The notes: generated by a model from the sequence alone, not told the origin. A stretch of DNA of 64,000 bases from Hoeflea_A sp965204935 (GCF_965204935.1 NZ_CBDBFO010000002.1), one strand, 5' to 3'. Counted from the first letter of the stretch, positions 17,228 through 27,589 are shown. Program-made: numbers and translations.

Positions 17228-17308
17228 GTCTGACATAAGCACGTTTAACTCTACGGGCTTCCCATGCCCCGGAAGCGCTGCAAGTCAAGGGAACGTTGGC
17301 ACCGAACA

Positions 17309-20218
17309 ATGAAGCTGAATGAACTGGCGGCAGACCTCGCCACTATCCCGGCAGATCTTGAACATCTGGACATTACCGGTCTTTCATCCGACAGCCGGGA
17401 CATTCGACCGGGATTTGCCTTCGTCGCCATTTCCGGCCAGCAGGCCGACGGCGCACAGTTCATTGCAGACGCGGCGCAACGCGGCGCCGTCGTCGCGATC
17501 GCCGCTGCACAATCTGAGTTTGACGATCCGGGCGTGCCGGTGATCCGGGTCGCCGATCCACGCCTTTTCCTTTCCAAGGCCGCAGCCCGCTTCTTCGGAA
17601 AACAGCCGGAAACGATGGTTGCCGTTACCGGAACGGCCGGAAAGACATCGGTCGCCTCCTTTACCCGGCAGATCTGGGATCGTGCGGGCCTGCCGGCGGC
17701 GATGATCGGCACTACCGGCGTCGAGACGCCGACCCGCAAGCAGTATGGCCAGCTCACGACACCGGATCCCGTGGTGCTTCACCGCATCCTTGGTGAAATT
17801 ACCGATGAGGGTGTTACCCATTGCTCGATGGAAGCCTCCAGTCACGGCCTTGATCAGCACCGCCTGGACGGGGTGCGGCTTGCAGCCGGGGCATTCACCA
17901 ATCTCGGACGCGACCACCTCGACTACCATGCGAGCATGGAGGACTACTTCGCCGCCAAGATGCGGCTGTTCGAGGCGCTCCTGCGGCCGGGTGCCCCTGC
18001 CGTCATCTTTGCTGACGACGCCTGGTCGGCGCGGGCAATCGAGCGGGCCAAGGCGCGCGGTCTCGAGGTGCTGACCGTTGGACGCAACGGTGAATTCCTG
18101 TCGCTCAAACGTGTCGAGCACCAGCGCAGCCAGCAGATCGCCGAAATCCATCACGGTGGGGCGATCTATCAGGTCACCCTGCCGCTTGCCGGCGATTTTC
18201 AGCTGTCCAATGCACTCGTCGCGGCGGGACTTGCGATTTCGACCGGTGTACCCGCGGGTGTTGCCATCGCAGCGCTGGAACACCTGCACGGCGCATCCGG
18301 GCGGCTTGAGCTTGTCGGCACGACGCAAAAGGGCGTGCCGGCCTATGTGGACTACGCCCACAAGCCGGAGGCGCTGGAACAGGTATTGCAGTCGGTGCGG
18401 CCCTTCACCACCGGTCGGGTTGTCGTGGTGTTTGGCTGCGGCGGCGATCGCGACCGCGGCAAACGGCCGATCATGGGCGAAATCGCGACACGGCTTGCCG
18501 ACCTTGTCATCGTGACCGATGACAATCCGAGAAGCGAGGATCCGGCCAGCATTCGCGCTGAGATTCTCGCTGAAGCACCCGGAGCGCTTGAAATCGGCGA
18601 CCGTGCCCAGGCGATCTCGGACGCCGTTGCCATGGTCGCGGAAGGCGACACGCTGGTTGTCGCCGGCAAGGGCCATGAAGAGGGCCAGACCGTGGGCAGT
18701 GCCGTCTTGCCGTTTTCCGACCAGGAGGAAATTCGCAAGGCAATCGCCAAACAGGCGCCGCGGGACTGGCTGTGGACCACCGCCGACATGATCGACGCGA
18801 TGAAAGGCCGCCCGGTTGGGGATCTGCCGGAGGGTATCGACGGAATTTCCATCGACAGCCGATCGATTGGACCCGGGGAAGCCTTTTTTGCCATCAAGGG
18901 TGACCGGTTCGACGGCCATGACTTCACCAGCTCGGCGGTGGCCAATGGCGCAGCCCTGCTGGTGGTCGCAGAGTCGCGGCTGCCGGCCCTCGGCCGCGTG
19001 CAGGCGCCGATGATCGTCGTCGATGACGTGCTTGACGCCATGGCCAGGCTCGGCGTTGCAGCGCGCGCGCGAACAAAGGCGCGGATCATCGCGGTGACCG
19101 GATCGGTGGGCAAGACGACGACCAAGGAGATGTTGAGACATGTGCTGTCGGCACAGGGCAGTGTCCACGCCTCCGTTGCCTCGTTCAACAACCACTGGGG
19201 CGTGCCGCTGACCCTTGCGCGCATGCCGAAGGATACCGCCTACGGTGTGTTCGAGATCGGCATGAACCATCCCAACGAGATCCGTCCGCTGGTCAAGATG
19301 GTCCGCCCGCACATCGCCATCGTCACAGCAATTGCCGCAGCGCATCTCGGCCATTTCAAGAACATCTCCGAAATCGCCGCTGCGAAGGCCGAGATTTTCG
19401 AGGGGGTCGAACTGGGCGGGCACGCGCTGATCAACCGTGACAGCGAGAAATTCACGCAATTGAAGAAGGCCGCCGCCGCCTGTGACATCGCCAATATCCA
19501 CGCATTCGGCGCCAACCGGCAGGCGGATATCAAACTTGTCGACTGGCAGCCGCTGGAAAACGGGTCGACCGCCGAATTCAAGGTGCTGGGTGAAACCGTC
19601 ACCGTCTCAATCGGCGTTCCGGGCCGCCACGTTGTTCAAAATGCGCTGGCGGTCGCCGGCGCCGCAAAACTTGCCGGAGCGGATCTGCGCTCCGCCGTCA
19701 AGGCGATGGCAGACCTGACGCCTTCAAAGGGGCGGGGCACACGCCACGTTCTCAAGGTCGGCGATGGAACGATCACAGTCATCGACGACAGCTACAATGC
19801 CAATCCGGCCTCCGTTCGGGCGGGTATCGCGCTTTTGCGCGATACACCTGTTTCGCAAGGCGGTCGCCGTATTGCCGTACTCGGCGATATGCTTGAACTT
19901 GGATCGTTTTCCAAGAAGCTCCACGCGGGACTGAAGGAGCCGATCGAGGAAGCGGGCATCGACGTGGTGGTGCTCGGCGGGTCGGAGATGGCAGCGCTTG
20001 CTGACGCTCTCGGAGCCCATGCCGAACACCGGCACTACAACACGGTCGAAGAGATCCAGCCCGTTCTCCTGGACACCGTGGCGCCCGGAGATGTCGTGCT
20101 GATTAAATCGTCGAACGGAATCCGGTTTTCCAGGCTTGTTTCTGCCTTGGTTGACAAGTTTCCGGCGGTATCCGACAGCGGAGCGGGACAAAAAACGCGT
20201 GAGGGGGTATCCGCCTAA
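17309..20218 (+). CDS. murE-murF: Fused MurE-MurF: UDP-MurNAc-tripeptide synthetase / D-Ala-D-Ala ligase
   Basis: One continuous 969-residue frame encodes two complete Mur ligases. Residues 1 to about 484 are MurE (ATP loop VTGTAGKTS at 106-114). D405-N-P-R408 is the signature for adding meso-diaminopimelate. Residues from about 487 are MurF (MurF-type opening LWTTADMIDAM; ATP loop VTGSVGKTTT from 596), which adds D-Ala-D-Ala. There is essentially no linker and no stop between them. Both steps are cytoplasmic and consecutive, so the fusion could channel the tripeptide. The start MKLNELAADL is preferred over an ATG 15 codons upstream, which would add an atypical basic stretch. Bordetella is known to carry a MurE-MurF fusion; separate genes are usual in rhizobia. 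Confidence 0.93.
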   Translation: MKLNELAADLATIPADLEHLDITGLSSDSRDIRPGFAFVAISGQQADGAQFIADAAQRGAVVAIAAAQSEFDDPGVPVIRVADPRLFLSKAAARFFGKQPETMVAVTGTAGKTSVASFTRQIWDRAGLPAAMIGTTGVETPTRKQYGQLTTPDPVVLHRILGEITDEGVTHCSMEASSHGLDQHRLDGVRLAAGAFTNLGRDHLDYHASMEDYFAAKMRLFEALLRPGAPAVIFADDAWSARAIERAKARGLEVLTVGRNGEFLSLKRVEHQRSQQIAEIHHGGAIYQVTLPLAGDFQLSNALVAAGLAISTGVPAGVAIAALEHLHGASGRLELVGTTQKGVPAYVDYAHKPEALEQVLQSVRPFTTGRVVVVFGCGGDRDRGKRPIMGEIATRLADLVIVTDDNPRSEDPASIRAEILAEAPGALEIGDRAQAISDAVAMVAEGDTLVVAGKGHEEGQTVGSAVLPFSDQEEIRKAIAKQAPRDWLWTTADMIDAMKGRPVGDLPEGIDGISIDSRSIGPGEAFFAIKGDRFDGHDFTSSAVANGAALLVVAESRLPALGRVQAPMIVVDDVLDAMARLGVAARARTKARIIAVTGSVGKTTTKEMLRHVLSAQGSVHASVASFNNHWGVPLTLARMPKDTAYGVFEIGMNHPNEIRPLVKMVRPHIAIVTAIAAAHLGHFKNISEIAAAKAEIFEGVELGGHALINRDSEKFTQLKKAAAACDIANIHAFGANRQADIKLVDWQPLENGSTAEFKVLGETVTVSIGVPGRHVVQNALAVAGAAKLAGADLRSAVKAMADLTPSKGRGTRHVLKVGDGTITVIDDSYNANPASVRAGIALLRDTPVSQGGRRIAVLGDMLELGSFSKKLHAGLKEPIEEAGIDVVVLGGSEMAALADALGAHAEHRHYNTVEEIQPVLLDTVAPGDVVLIKSSNGIRFSRLVSALVDKFPAVSDSGAGQKTREGVSA

Positions 20219-21321
20219 TGCTCATCTGGCTCGTCGAACTATCCGATCAATTTCAGATCTTCAATCTTTTCAGATACATAACGTTTCGGACCGGCGCAGC
20301 CACACTGACCTCCGCCTTTATCGTTTTCCTGTTCGGGCCGCGAATCATCGCTTCGCTTTCCACCCGGCAGGGCCGCGGGCAGCCGATTCGGGCCGACGGG
20401 CCGCAGACCCACTTCAAGAAAGCCGGGACGCCCACGATGGGCGGGTTGATGATCCTCACCGGCATCATTGTCAGTTCGGTCCTTTGGGCGGACCTTTCCA
20501 ACATCTACATCGTCACGACGCTTCTGGTTGCGCTCGGTTTCGGCGCGATCGGATTTTACGACGACTATCTGAAGGTGACCCAGCAGTCGCACCGCGGTGT
20601 GTCCGGCAAAACGCGGTTGCTTGTCGAATTCATTATCGCGGGCCTTGCAGTCTACGCGATCATGGTGGCGTCCATGGCCGCTGCCGGCACGAACGGCGCG
20701 AGTTTCGGCTCGTCGCTTGCCTTCCCGTTCTTCAAGGATTTCGTTGTCGATCTCGGCCTGTTCTACATCGTTTTCGGCGCCTTCGTGGTTGTCGGCGCCG
20801 GCAATGCCGTCAACCTGACGGACGGTCTCGACGGCCTCGCCATCGTTCCGATCATGATCGCAGCCGCATCATTCGGGGTCATCGCCTATCTTTCCGGCAA
20901 CGCGCTGTTCGCCAATTATCTGCAGATCAATTTTGTGCCGGGCACCGGCGAACTCTCCGTCGTCCTCGGTGCCGTGATCGGCGCCGGCCTCGGCTTTCTC
21001 TGGTTCAATGCGCCGCCAGCCGCCATTTTCATGGGCGACACGGGTTCGCTTGCCCTGGGCGGTCTGGTCGGCACGGTCGCCGTCGCAACCAAGCATGAGC
21101 TGGTGATGATCATCATCGGCGGCCTGTTCGTGGCGGAGGCCCTTTCGGTCATCATCCAGGTGGCGTCCTTCAAGCTCACTGGAAAACGCGTCTTCCTCAT
21201 GGCGCCGATCCATCACCATTTCGAGCGGTTGGGCTGGACCGAGAGCCAGGTGGTGATCCGCTTCTGGATCATTGCCGTCGGCCTTGCCATGCTCGGTCTC
21301 GCGACGCTCAAACTGCGGTGA
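20218..21321 (+). CDS. mraY: Phospho-N-acetylmuramoyl-pentapeptide transferase MraY
   Basis: A 367-residue polytopic membrane enzyme with about ten spans. It transfers phospho-MurNAc-pentapeptide to undecaprenyl phosphate to make lipid I. Family motifs are present: TPTMGG in the second loop, FYDDYLKV with the magnesium-binding aspartate pair, NAVNLTDGLDGLA, and PIHHHFE near the end. It begins within the stop codon of murE-murF (TAATG), with GAGGGGG upstream. Confidence 0.97.
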   Translation: MLIWLVELSDQFQIFNLFRYITFRTGAATLTSAFIVFLFGPRIIASLSTRQGRGQPIRADGPQTHFKKAGTPTMGGLMILTGIIVSSVLWADLSNIYIVTTLLVALGFGAIGFYDDYLKVTQQSHRGVSGKTRLLVEFIIAGLAVYAIMVASMAAAGTNGASFGSSLAFPFFKDFVVDLGLFYIVFGAFVVVGAGNAVNLTDGLDGLAIVPIMIAAASFGVIAYLSGNALFANYLQINFVPGTGELSVVLGAVIGAGLGFLWFNAPPAAIFMGDTGSLALGGLVGTVAVATKHELVMIIIGGLFVAEALSVIIQVASFKLTGKRVFLMAPIHHHFERLGWTESQVVIRFWIIAVGLAMLGLATLKLR

Positions 21322-21325
21322 AGCG

Positions 21326-22732
21326 ATGATCGCCGCGACAGCCTTCGCTGGAAAAGACGTCGCCCTTTTCGGACTGGGCGGGTCCGGCATCGCCACGGCG
21401 CTGTCCCTTCAGGCCGGTGACTGCGCCGTTGTTGCCTGGGATGACAATCCCGACCGTGTCGCCGAAGCGTCGGAGGCCGGAATTCCGGTCGGGGACCTGC
21501 GCACGATCGACTGGTCTGACAAGGTGGCACTAGTACTTGCGCCGGGCGTTCCGCTGACGCATCCCAAACCGCACTGGAGCGTCGATCTGGCCCATGGTGC
21601 CGGCGTCGAGATTATCGGTGATATCGAACTTTTTGTGCGCCAGCGGCGCATGCAGGCCCCGAAGTGCCCGTTTATCGCGATAACCGGCACGAACGGCAAA
21701 TCAACCACAACCGCGCTTATCGCCCACATTCTGGAAGAAGCCGGTCGCGACACCCAGCTCGGCGGCAACATCGGCACCGCCATCCTGACGCTGGAGCCAC
21801 CGAAGGATGGCCGCTTCTTCGTCGTCGAATGCTCCTCCTACCAGGTCGACCTTGCGCCTTCGATCGATCCGTCGTCCGGCATCCTTCTCAACCTTTCCCC
21901 GGATCATCTCGACCGCCACGGGACCATGCAACACTACGCCGATGTCAAGGAACGCCTTGTTGCCGGCAGCGATGTCGCGATTATCGGGACCGATGATCAA
22001 TGGAGCACGCTGATCGCCGACCGGCTGGAACGGGCCTCGATCAACGTCATCCGCATATCCAAGCGCAATGTCCTGGCGGACGGGTATTATGCCGAGGGAA
22101 CGAGGATCATGCGGGCAAGCGGTGGCACCGCGCACCAAGTGGCGGATCTTGCCGGTATCGCGACGCTTCGCGGCGCACACAACGCACAGAATGCGGCGGC
22201 GGCGATCGCGGCCTGCATAGCGGTCGGACTGTCGGAGGCGGAGATTCTTGCCGGCCTTCGCAGCTTTGCCGGACTTGCCCACCGGATGCAGCCTGTCGGG
22301 CGGCGCGGCCGGGTTCTTTTCGTCAATGATTCGAAGGCGACCAATGCCGATGCAGCGGCTCCGGCGCTTTCAAGCTTCAAGCGCATCTACTGGATCGCCG
22401 GCGGGTTGCCCAAGGATGGCGGCATCCACACGCTTTCGGACTGGTACCCGCACATTGCCAAGGCCTATCTGATCGGCGAGGCGGCACCGCAATTCGCAGC
22501 GACGCTTGGCGACGACGTCAGCTATGAGATCACCGAGACGCTGGACCGGGCCGTCACCAGGGCGGCTGCCGACGCAGCTGCGGACGGCGACGAGGAACCC
22601 GTTGTCCTCCTGTCGCCGGCCTGCGCAAGTTTCGACCAGTACAAGAACTTTGAAATCCGCGGAAACGCCTTTGTCGACTGCGTCGCGCAACTGACGGATG
22701 TCACCATGCTTGTGGACCCAAAGGAGGCCTGA
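21326..22732 (+). CDS. murD: UDP-N-acetylmuramoyl-L-alanine--D-glutamate ligase MurD
   Basis: A 468-residue cytoplasmic Mur ligase that adds D-glutamate. It has an N-terminal Rossmann-like UDP domain (FGLGGSGIATAL), a central ATPase domain (ITGTNGKSTTTALI) and a C-terminal domain with NDSKATNADAA. The start four bases after mraY gives the correct MurD N-terminus; the open frame extends upstream into mraY but is not coding there. Confidence 0.96.
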   Translation: MIAATAFAGKDVALFGLGGSGIATALSLQAGDCAVVAWDDNPDRVAEASEAGIPVGDLRTIDWSDKVALVLAPGVPLTHPKPHWSVDLAHGAGVEIIGDIELFVRQRRMQAPKCPFIAITGTNGKSTTTALIAHILEEAGRDTQLGGNIGTAILTLEPPKDGRFFVVECSSYQVDLAPSIDPSSGILLNLSPDHLDRHGTMQHYADVKERLVAGSDVAIIGTDDQWSTLIADRLERASINVIRISKRNVLADGYYAEGTRIMRASGGTAHQVADLAGIATLRGAHNAQNAAAAIAACIAVGLSEAEILAGLRSFAGLAHRMQPVGRRGRVLFVNDSKATNADAAAPALSSFKRIYWIAGGLPKDGGIHTLSDWYPHIAKAYLIGEAAPQFAATLGDDVSYEITETLDRAVTRAAADAAADGDEEPVVLLSPACASFDQYKNFEIRGNAFVDCVAQLTDVTMLVDPKEA

Positions 22733-22734
22733 AG

Positions 22735-23895
22735 ATGGTAAGCCGCGCTGAGAGGGGACCGATATCAGACTGGTTCTGGACAATAGACCGGTATCTGCTG
22801 GCGATATTCGTCATCCTGATCGGCACCGGGTTCATGCTTTCCTTTGCGGCAAGTCCCGGGGTCGCCGAGCGCCTCGACATCGACAATCTGCATTTCGTCA
22901 AGCGGCACGCGCTGTTCATCTTTCCGGCTCTCGGCATGATGATCGGCCTGTCGTTCCTGTCGCCGAGGCAGGTCCGGCGCGGCGCGCTGCTCCTTCTGGC
23001 GCTGTCGATCGCGATGATGGTGTTCACGCAGTTCTATGGTTTCGAAGCCAAGGGATCGCGCCGCTGGTTCGCGATCGCCGGGTTCTCCGTGCAGCCGTCC
23101 GAATTCCTGAAGCCTGCCTTTATCGTGATTTGTGCCTGGCTGTTCTCCGAGCATTCGCGCCAGCCGGATATTCCCGGAAACCTCTTCGCCATCATCCTTT
23201 TCGGTATCGTGGTGGCGCTGCTGGTGGCACAGCCCGATCTCGGTCAGACCATCCTCGTGGCGATCGCTTGGGGCACGCTTTTCTTCATGGCCGGCATGCC
23301 GTGGTTCTGGATCATATTGCTGGCCTGTGCGGCCATCGGCCTGTTTGCCTCGGCCTATTATGTGTTCCCGCATGTTGCAGGTCGCATCGACAGGTTCCTG
23401 ACCGGCGAGGGCGACACGCACCAGGTCGATACGGCCCGCGAAGCCATCGTGCGTGGTGACTGGTTCGGCCAGGGACCCGGCGAGGGCACCATCAAGCGCA
23501 TTTTGCCGGACAGCCACACCGATTTCATCTTTTCCGTCGCCGCCGAGGAGTTTGGTATCCTTTTCTGCCTTGTTCTTGTGCTGGTGTTTGCCTTCATAGT
23601 GTTGCGGGGCCTCGGCCATGCGAGCCGCGAGAGCGATGAATTCACGCGTCTGGCGATTGCCGGCCTCACCCTGCTGATCGGTTTGCAGTCCATGATCCAT
23701 ATCGGTGTCAATCTGGAACTGCTGCCGGCAAAAGGCATGACCTTGCCGCTGATTTCCTATGGCGGCTCGTCCATGCTGGCGATTTCGATAACGGCCGGCT
23801 TCCTTCTTGCGCTGACACGTCGAAATCCCGAGAAACGCGCAACCGGAAGGCAGGAATCCTATCACGACGCGACGCTCAGTACCGGTCAGGTGTAG
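22735..23895 (+). CDS. ftsW: Peptidoglycan glycosyltransferase FtsW
   Basis: A 386-residue SEDS-family protein with about ten spans that polymerises septal glycan from lipid II with FtsI. The FGQGPGEG loop, the segment LPDSHTDFIFSVAAEEFG and the C-terminal LISYGGSSMLAI motif are intact. An AAGGAGG ribosome site overlaps the end of murD, two bases separate the genes, and the start is clear. Confidence 0.96.
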   Translation: MVSRAERGPISDWFWTIDRYLLAIFVILIGTGFMLSFAASPGVAERLDIDNLHFVKRHALFIFPALGMMIGLSFLSPRQVRRGALLLLALSIAMMVFTQFYGFEAKGSRRWFAIAGFSVQPSEFLKPAFIVICAWLFSEHSRQPDIPGNLFAIILFGIVVALLVAQPDLGQTILVAIAWGTLFFMAGMPWFWIILLACAAIGLFASAYYVFPHVAGRIDRFLTGEGDTHQVDTAREAIVRGDWFGQGPGEGTIKRILPDSHTDFIFSVAAEEFGILFCLVLVLVFAFIVLRGLGHASRESDEFTRLAIAGLTLLIGLQSMIHIGVNLELLPAKGMTLPLISYGGSSMLAISITAGFLLALTRRNPEKRATGRQESYHDATLSTGQV

Positions 23896-23898
23896 TTG

Positions 23899-25020
23899 AT
23901 GGCCCCACTCGTTCTTCTGTGCGCCGGTGGAACCGGCGGTCACCTTTTTCCGGCCGAGGCGCTGGCGCATGAGATGCGGCGTCGTGACTTTGCCGTGCAT
24001 CTTGTGACCGACAAACGCGCGGAACGGTTTTCGGGTTCATTTCCGGCCGATGAGATCCACATCGTCCGGTCTGCGACGATCACATCGAAAAACCCGATCG
24101 CACTGGCCCGTACCGGTTATGCGCTGTTCCAGGGATTGCGCGAATCCGGCCGTCTGCTGGCACGGCTGAGGCCGTCCGCCGTCGTCGGCTTTGGCGGCTA
24201 TCCGACACTGCCGCCGCTCATGGCGGCAAGCCGGGCCGGCATTCCCACGCTGATCCACGAACAGAATGCCGTCATGGGGCGGGCCAACCGCTTTCTGGCG
24301 CAACGGGTGCGTGCCATTGCCGGCGGATTTCTGCCGGCGGGCGAGGGGCCGTTCGGTGACAAGGTCGTCGAAACCGGCAATCCAGTCAGGCCGGATGTTC
24401 TTGAAGCGGCGGAGCGGCCCTACCATCGCTCCCGCGGCAACGAGCCCTTCAACCTGCTGGTTTTCGGCGGCAGCCAGGGTGCGCGTTTTTTCTCCGAAAT
24501 CATGCCCGAGGCACTGGTTTCCGTGCCTGAATCCTTGCGCAACAGGTTGCGCATCACACAGCAGGTGCGGCCGGAAGACCGGGAGCCAGTCGAAGCCTTT
24601 TACCGCGACAACCTGATCGAGGCGGAAATTTCACCCTTCTTCGATGATATGGCTAACCGGATCGCAAACGCGCAACTGGTCATCAGCCGTTCGGGAGCGT
24701 CGACGGTCTCCGAGCTTTCGGTGATCGGCCGTCCTGCCATCCTTGTGCCGTTCCCGCACGCGCTGGATCACGATCAGGCGGCCAATGCGGCCTCGCTGCA
24801 GGAAAAGGGCGGGGCGCAGGTCATCCAGCAATCACAGCTCGACAAGGACAAATTGTCGTCAATGCTGGCCGCGATGATCGAGGACCCGGACCGGCTGTCG
24901 GAGATGGCAAAGAATGCGAAAGCTGCCGGCCAGCCGGCGGCGGCGCGCTTGCTTGGCGACCTTGTTGCCTTTATGGCGGTTGGAAAATCGCCATCTGAGG
25001 AGCGGGGTGCAGACGAATGA
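23899..25020 (+). CDS. murG: UDP-GlcNAc:lipid I N-acetylglucosaminyltransferase MurG
   Basis: A 373-residue GT28 glycosyltransferase on the inner face of the cytoplasmic membrane, making lipid II. GGTGGHLFPAEAL is the N-terminal glycine-rich loop, HEQNAVMGRANR the acceptor-side motif, and FGGSQGARFFSE plus the SRSGASTVSEL region bind UDP-GlcNAc. I took the ATG directly rather than the in-frame TTG just before it. It overlaps murC by ATGA. Confidence 0.96.
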   Translation: MAPLVLLCAGGTGGHLFPAEALAHEMRRRDFAVHLVTDKRAERFSGSFPADEIHIVRSATITSKNPIALARTGYALFQGLRESGRLLARLRPSAVVGFGGYPTLPPLMAASRAGIPTLIHEQNAVMGRANRFLAQRVRAIAGGFLPAGEGPFGDKVVETGNPVRPDVLEAAERPYHRSRGNEPFNLLVFGGSQGARFFSEIMPEALVSVPESLRNRLRITQQVRPEDREPVEAFYRDNLIEAEISPFFDDMANRIANAQLVISRSGASTVSELSVIGRPAILVPFPHALDHDQAANAASLQEKGGAQVIQQSQLDKDKLSSMLAAMIEDPDRLSEMAKNAKAAGQPAAARLLGDLVAFMAVGKSPSEERGADE

Positions 25021-26432
25021 AAATGCCGCAGAATATCGGCCTGGTGCACTTTGTCGGCATTGGCGGCATCGGCATGAGCGGCATTGCCGAGATGCTTCAT
25101 AACCTGGGTCACAGTGTCCAGGGTTCTGACATCTCGGACAATGCCAATGTTCAGCGGTTGCAGGAAAAAGGGATTCCGGTCGCTATCGGTCACAGCGCCG
25201 AGAACCTCGGCGATTCGGAAGTCCTTGTCGTCTCAACGGCCATCCGCAAGGACAATCCGGAACTCGCCGCGGCGCGCGAGCGGGGCATTCCGATCGTCCG
25301 GCGCGCGGAGATGCTTGCCGAGTTGATGCGGTTCCGCAATGCGGTCGCGATCGGCGGCACGCACGGAAAGACGACAACAACGTCCATGGTGGCAACGCTG
25401 CTCGATGCGGGCGGGCTCGATCCGACCGTGATCAATGGCGGTATCATCAATGCCTATGGAACCAATGCCCATATGGGCGGCGGCGAGTGGATGGTCGTCG
25501 AGGCCGACGAATCCGACGGTACCTTCCTCAAGCTTCCCGCCGATGTCGCCGTTGTCACGAATATCGATCCCGAGCATCTCGACCACTATGGCAGTTTCGA
25601 CAATGTGCGCGAGGCATTCGCGCAGTTCGTCGAAAACGTTCCCTTTTACGGATTTGGCGTGATGTGCGTCGACCATCCCGAGGTGCAGGCGCTGGTCGGG
25701 CGCATTGATGATCGAAGGGTCGTCACCTATGGGGAAAATCCGCAGGCGGATGTACGCTATTCCAATTTGCGCATGAAAGGGCCGAGCTCGGTCTTTGACG
25801 TTTCGATCCGGAACCGAAAGACCGAAGACTACACGCACATGAAAGACCTCACACTACCGATGCCGGGTCAGTATAATGTGGCGAACGCGACCGCCGCGAT
25901 CGCAGTTGCACATGAGCTGGGGCTCGATGAAGCGGCAATCGCGCGGGGTCTCGCGGCCTTTGGCGGTGTCAAAAGGCGCTTCACGCATGTCGGGCATTGG
26001 CGTGGCGTCGATATATTTGATGACTACGCGCATCATCCGGTGGAGATCAAGGCAGTGCTTTCGGCCGCGCGGCAGGCCTGTTCCGGGCGTGTTATCGCCA
26101 TTGCGCAGCCGCACCGCTACACACGGCTCGAAAGCCTCTATGATGATTTTGCCGCCTGCTTCAACGACGCCGACACGGTGGCCGTGGCGCCGGTCTTTGC
26201 CGCCGGCGAAGAGCCGATCGCGGGCGTATCTTCCGAGGAACTGGTGGTTCGCATACGCGCCGGCGGCCACCGCGATGCGCGGACATTCGAAGGACAGGAC
26301 TACCTGGCGCCGCTGATTGCGGCATTGGCAGAAAAAGATGATTTCGTCGTCTGTCTCGGGGCTGGCAGCATAACGAACTGGGCGGCAGCGCTTCAGAGCC
26401 AGCTCGAAGCCACGGGCGGGGCGGATTTATGA
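25017..26432 (+). CDS. murC: UDP-N-acetylmuramate--L-alanine ligase MurC
   Basis: A 471-residue Mur ligase that adds the first stem-peptide residue, L-alanine. FVGIGGIGMSGIAEML is the N-terminal nucleotide fold, GGTHGKTTTTSM the ATP loop, DDYAHHPVEI the C-terminal domain signature. Gene starts and ends are ATGA overlaps with murG and murB, showing translational coupling through the operon. Confidence 0.97.
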   Translation: MKMPQNIGLVHFVGIGGIGMSGIAEMLHNLGHSVQGSDISDNANVQRLQEKGIPVAIGHSAENLGDSEVLVVSTAIRKDNPELAAARERGIPIVRRAEMLAELMRFRNAVAIGGTHGKTTTTSMVATLLDAGGLDPTVINGGIINAYGTNAHMGGGEWMVVEADESDGTFLKLPADVAVVTNIDPEHLDHYGSFDNVREAFAQFVENVPFYGFGVMCVDHPEVQALVGRIDDRRVVTYGENPQADVRYSNLRMKGPSSVFDVSIRNRKTEDYTHMKDLTLPMPGQYNVANATAAIAVAHELGLDEAAIARGLAAFGGVKRRFTHVGHWRGVDIFDDYAHHPVEIKAVLSAARQACSGRVIAIAQPHRYTRLESLYDDFAACFNDADTVAVAPVFAAGEEPIAGVSSEELVVRIRAGGHRDARTFEGQDYLAPLIAALAEKDDFVVCLGAGSITNWAAALQSQLEATGGADL

Positions 26433-27400
26433 GCAATTACGAAGCAGGGTCGCTGCTGGATACCAAACCCGAGATATTCGACGGGCTGAGGGGCAAAGTC
26501 ACCCCGAACGCACCGATGGCGAACGTGACCTGGTTCCGGGTCGGCGGTCCTGCCGAGGTCCTGTTCCAACCGGCCGACCGGGATGATCTCGTCTCGTTCC
26601 TCAAGCGGTTGCCGGAGGACGTGCCGTTGCTCGTGGTCGGTGTCGGATCGAACCTTTTGATCCGTGACGGCGGCATCCCGGGTGTTGTCATTCGCCTGTC
26701 GGCGAAGGGATTCGGCGATGTGAAACAGGTCTCCGAGACGCGAATCGAGGCCGGCGCCGCATGCCTGGACAAGCGGCTTTCGGCGGCAGCGCATCAGGCC
26801 GGCCTCGGCGGATTTCATTTCTATCACGGCATTCCGGGCGGTGTCGGCGGTGCGCTGCGCATGAATGCCGGTGCCAACGGCGCGGAGACCCGCGAAAGGG
26901 TGGTCGAGGTTTATGCGCTCGACCGCAGCGGGCAGGAGCACGTCCTGTCAAACGCAGATATGGGTTACGACTACCGCCATAGCGCTGCGCCGGCGGAGCT
27001 GGTTTTCACCCATGGCCTCTTTGAGGGGTACCGGGAAGACGCCGAGACGATCCGCAACGAGATGGACGCGGTCCAGCAGCACCGCGAGACGGTACAGCCC
27101 ATCAGGGAAAAGACCGGCGGCTCGACATTCAAGAACCCGCCTGGCAGTTCGGCCTGGAAGGAAATCGACGCGGCCGGCTGTCGCGGCCTGATGATCGGCG
27201 CTGCGCAAATGTCACCCATGCACTGCAATTTCATGATCAATACCGGCAACGCGACGGCCTATGACCTCGAGACGCTGGGAGAAACCGTGCGTGCCCGAGT
27301 GCTGGAAAACTCCGGCGTCCGGCTGGAATGGGAAATCAAGCGCCTCGGCAATTTCCGCGAAGGCCAGATGGTACAGGAATTCCTCGGCCGCCTGCTCTGA
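26429..27400 (+). CDS. murB: UDP-N-acetylenolpyruvoylglucosamine reductase MurB
   Basis: A 323-residue FAD enzyme that reduces UDP-GlcNAc-enolpyruvate to UDP-MurNAc using NADPH. WFRVGGPAE and VGVGSNLLIRDGG bind FAD, GIPGGVGGALRMNAGA is the type-defining segment, and GGSTFKNP carries the catalytic serine. It is the last gene of the first dcw block; the next dcw gene, ddl, lies 6.9 kb further on. Confidence 0.96.
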   Translation: MSNYEAGSLLDTKPEIFDGLRGKVTPNAPMANVTWFRVGGPAEVLFQPADRDDLVSFLKRLPEDVPLLVVGVGSNLLIRDGGIPGVVIRLSAKGFGDVKQVSETRIEAGAACLDKRLSAAAHQAGLGGFHFYHGIPGGVGGALRMNAGANGAETRERVVEVYALDRSGQEHVLSNADMGYDYRHSAAPAELVFTHGLFEGYREDAETIRNEMDAVQQHRETVQPIREKTGGSTFKNPPGSSAWKEIDAAGCRGLMIGAAQMSPMHCNFMINTGNATAYDLETLGETVRARVLENSGVRLEWEIKRLGNFREGQMVQEFLGRLL

Positions 27401-27589
27401 CTGCACAACCCGGTCAATCCGTTCGGTCGATGCGTTTTGGCTTTTGTGACAATCGCATCAATCCACGCGATCCCGTCGCATTATTGGTATGCCGAAATTC
27501 TGTGAAAATGGTCGTTCTTTATGGTCCGCGCGATTTGTATCATCCGGCGCGTTGGAGAGCGGCCGACCACGGAGCCCGGAGCAAAAGCC

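Noticed and set aside
17384..19501. 705-codon minus-strand frame opposite murE-murF
   Set aside because: A shadow of a strongly conserved gene; arginine/histidine/glycine-rich product without domains.
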